Below, piece after piece: positions 21,591 to 23,112 of a DNA stretch of 23,112 nucleotides. A program made the position numbers and the translations under genes. The stretch spans positions 1 to 23,112 of the forward strand of contig DATJUB010000014.1 in NCBI GenBank assembly GCA_035502775.1, read 5' to 3'. The notes under the pieces are model-generated. The model saw only the letters and a list, made by a program, of their open reading frames with translations, was not told the DNA's origin and did not search any database. Source of the DNA: 67-14 sp035502775. Lineage in GTDB: Bacteria > Actinomycetota > Thermoleophilia > Solirubrobacterales > 70-9. Every line of letters begins with the position of its first letter. Within the stretch, counting starts at the first letter, position 1.

Positions 21591-22693
21591 CAGTTCTTCT
21601 CCTCGGTGTCTTCGGTCTTCTTCTCACCGGAATCGGCTTCCGGGGCATCGTCGGCGATCGCCTGAGGGTGCGGCGCGTCGTCGGGGACGGCCTGCGGGTG
21701 CGGGTTGTCGGGAACGGCCTGCGGATGCGGGGCGTCGTCCGGGACCGCCTGCGGATGCGGGTTGTCCGGCACGGCCTGCGGATGCGGGTTGTCGGGAACG
21801 GCCTGCGGATGCGGCTGCTCCTTCTGCTTCGCGGCCTCGGCCTCGGCCTTGGCCTTCTCCTCGGCCTTCTTGCGGGCCTTCTCCTCGGCCTGCTCCTTCT
21901 CGATCGTCTCGCGGCGAATGCGGTCTTCCTCTTCGCGCTTGCGGCGTTCCTCGTCTTCCTTCTCGCGACGGGCCTTCTCTTCAGCCTTGCGCTTCTCCTC
22001 GATCACGGCCCAGGCACCGGCGCCCTGTTCGACGGCCTGACCGACGGTCGAGATCACGAGCTCGCAGGAGCGGATCGCGTCGTCGTTGCCCGGCACCACG
22101 AAATCGATGTTGCCCGGGTCGCAGTTGGAGTCGACCAGAGCGATCACCGGCAGGCGCAGGCGGGTGGCCTCGCGCAGGGCGATCTCTTCGGCCTTCAGAT
22201 CGACGATGAAGACGGCGTCGGGAACGCGGTCCATCTCCTTGACGCCGCCGAGGGCGAACTCGAGCTTGGTGCGCTCGGCGAGCATGTTCATGCGCTCCTT
22301 CGTCGGCAGCAGCTCGATCTGCTCGGTCTCGACCAGTTCGTTCAGCTCGTGGAGCCGCTTGATCCGGGCGGAGGCGATGTTGAAGTTGGTCAGAAGACCG
22401 GGCAGCCAACGGCGGTTGACGTAGGGCATGCCGGACTTCTCGGCCCAGTTCTGGATCACGTCGGAGGCCTGCTTCTTGGTGCCGACGAACAGCACCTTGC
22501 CGCCACCGGAGGTCAGCTCACCGACGAAACGGCGCGCGTCCTCGAGCATCTCCTCGGTCTGCATGAGGTCGATGATGTGGATGCCGTCGAGCTCGCCCGC
22601 GATGTAGCGGCGCATGTTCGGGTTCCAACGGCTGGTCTGGTGGCCGAAATGAACACCGGCCTCCAGCAAATTCTGGATTCCTACCTGGGCCAT
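21590..22693 (-). CDS. rpsB: Ribosomal protein S2 with long repetitive C-terminal extension
   Basis: Small-subunit protein. Residues 1-230 are a normal S2: LLEAGVHFGHQTSRWNPNM (9-27), KVLFVGTKKQASD (66-78), PYVNRRWLPGLLTNF (90-104), PDAVFIVD (158-165) and LPVIALVDSNCDP (181-193). The usual length is about 240-290; this one has 367. The extra part has three zones: a highly charged, probably coiled-coil Lys/Glu/Arg/Ala helix (231-293), six Pro-rich repeats of the kind NPHPQAVPD (294-350), and an acidic tail (351-367). ATG 22693 is preceded by a strong AAGGAG 4 nt away. The promoter is inferred at 22811-22816, giving a leader of about 110 nt. The function of the tail is unknown; it should project from the solvent side of the 30S subunit. 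Confidence 0.97.
   Translation of the reverse strand: MAQVGIQNLLEAGVHFGHQTSRWNPNMRRYIAGELDGIHIIDLMQTEEMLEDARRFVGELTSGGGKVLFVGTKKQASDVIQNWAEKSGMPYVNRRWLPGLLTNFNIASARIKRLHELNELVETEQIELLPTKERMNMLAERTKLEFALGGVKEMDRVPDAVFIVDLKAEEIALREATRLRLPVIALVDSNCDPGNIDFVVPGNDDAIRSCELVISTVGQAVEQGAGAWAVIEEKRKAEEKARREKEDEERRKREEEDRIRRETIEKEQAEEKARKKAEEKAKAEAEAAKQKEQPHPQAVPDNPHPQAVPDNPHPQAVPDDAPHPQAVPDNPHPQAVPDDAPHPQAIADDAPEADSGEKKTEDTEEKN
21644..21814 (-). repeat. Six in-frame 27/30-bp tandem repeats in the rpsB tail
   Basis: The units encode PHPQAVPDN or PHPQAVPDDA; the last copy is degenerate (PHPQAIADDA). Four of the six carry an identical CCGCATCCGCAGGC core, so the units arose by recent duplication or are kept alike. 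Unit lengths alternate between 27 and 30 bp because of the optional extra Ala codon. All differences preserve the frame. Confidence 0.92.
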
Positions 22694-22810
22694 ACTTCTC
22701 CTTGAATTTTGGTCTTGAACAGATTCACCCGGGCTGCGAATCGGAGACCCTCATTGAGGGCAGGAGCCGAAAAGCCAGGTCCCAGGGATTAGGGGACAGA
22801 TCGACGGCGC

Positions 22811-22816
22811 ATTGTA
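22811..22816 (-). promoter_or_regulatory. Likely -10 box (TACAAT) of the rpsB operon
   Basis: Minus-strand TACAAT, five of six consensus bases, lies upstream of rpsB and predicts a transcription start near 22804. No clear -35 is seen at the expected place. The resulting leader of about 110 nt can form two small hairpins: GTCCC/GGGAC (about 22776-22797) and CCCT/AGGG (about 22748-22760). A GGTCT/AGACC pairing (about 22713-22749) lies just before the Shine-Dalgarno. These may serve autoregulation by S2, which is only a guess. Confidence 0.5.
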
Positions 22817-22853
22817 GTGGGATTTACCAGCGCTTGATGTGCGGGACCAACCT

Positions 22854-22989
22854 GTTGGGGAACGGGTGGCGCGGTCCGGATGGGCACGGCCTCCGGGACA
22901 GAACCTCTGGAATCGGATCGAAGTTTCGTACAGCCACTTAGGGAGCCCTCCGAGCGCACCCATCCGGACCACCCCACCCGCTCCAGAAC
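22854..22989 (-). ncRNA. Candidate structured RNA: long imperfect hairpin upstream of rpsB
   Basis: The 419-nt stretch from 22694 to the window end has no credible gene. Within it, 22859-22887 and 22956-22984 form a 29-bp imperfect inverted repeat around a 68-nt centre, plus a GTT/AAC extension beyond a 2x2 internal loop. Read on the minus strand, 28 of 29 positions pair (24 Watson-Crick, 4 G-U) with one G-G mismatch; read on the plus strand those four G-U positions are A-C mismatches. The central part can form a UCGGA/UCCGA stem and small hairpins. No match to tRNA, tmRNA, SRP, 6S or RNase P RNA signatures was seen. Alternative: a small inverted-repeat element (MITE-like) or the end of an upstream gene's transcript. 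Confidence 0.4.
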
Positions 22990-23112
22990 CACGTCCATGC
23001 GGGACGGGGCCTGAACAACCAACGTGATCTCAGACACCATTCAGCGAGGCTCAACAGGAGCGGGTGAAAGACGAGTCCCGAGGCTTTCAGTCTGGGGTGG
23101 AGACGATCAGCA

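Noticed and set aside
22789..23040. 83-codon minus-strand frame upstream of rpsB
   Set aside because: It runs through the 29-bp hairpin, has mixed codon use and no recognisable protein; structured non-coding DNA explains it better.
22800..23112. tRNA, tmRNA, SRP RNA, 6S RNA or RNase P RNA in the gene-free right end
   Set aside because: None of the signature sequences of these RNAs was found on either strand by eye; a covariance-model scan would be decisive.

Overview
The window is GC-rich, gene-dense bacterial DNA with many GTG starts, 4-nt ATGA/GTGA gene overlaps and several TANNNT boxes 6-8 nt before a start codon, as in leaderless actinobacterial mRNAs. An actinobacterium is the best fit: a GarA-like FHA gene next to a MerR gene and a CDP-alcohol phosphatidyltransferase gene, a c-di-AMP riboswitch before an RlpA-like secreted protein, and a CRP-type operator. 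The class Thermoleophilia (Solirubrobacterales) is my inference from overall style, not proven here.

Layout. Left end (1-1824): an uncharacterised 110-residue protein and a secreted RlpA-like double-psi beta-barrel protein, both on the minus strand. The latter has a ydaO-type c-di-AMP riboswitch leader and a consensus CRP box upstream. Next is a small plus-strand/minus-strand mix (1825-5000): glutamine-dependent NAD+ synthetase (+), a hotdog thioesterase (-), and a membrane protein (+) joining a sigma-region-4-like helix-turn-helix to an anti-sigma-K-like outer domain.

From 22693 down to 4990 every gene is on the minus strand: rpsB-tsf-pyrH-frr-uppS-cdsA-dxr-rseP, an acyl-CoA ligase, an alpha/alpha-toroid-like protein, ispG, a methyltransferase, proS, a pgsA-like gene, garA, a MerR/FtsR-like regulator, an SRPBCC protein and an AGPS-like FAD oxidase. 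The core order rpsB-tsf-pyrH-frr-uppS-cdsA-dxr-rseP...proS is the one known from Bacillus, with four genes (ligase, toroid protein, ispG, methyltransferase) inserted before proS. The genes link translation (S2, EF-Ts, RRF, ProRS), nucleotide supply (UMP kinase), the MEP isoprenoid pathway (Dxr, IspG) leading to the cell-wall lipid carrier (UppS), and phospholipid synthesis (CdsA makes CDP-diacylglycerol, used by the PgsA-like enzyme).

The most unusual items are: ribosomal protein S2 with a ~135-residue tail made of a charged helix plus six HPQ-containing Pro-rich repeats; a long imperfect inverted repeat upstream of rpsB whose sequence differences are mostly G-U pairs only when read on the minus strand, which suggests a structured RNA; the double second-messenger control region of the RlpA gene; and the sigma4/anti-sigma fusion protein. 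No tRNA, rRNA, CRISPR array, prophage or insertion sequence was recognised.
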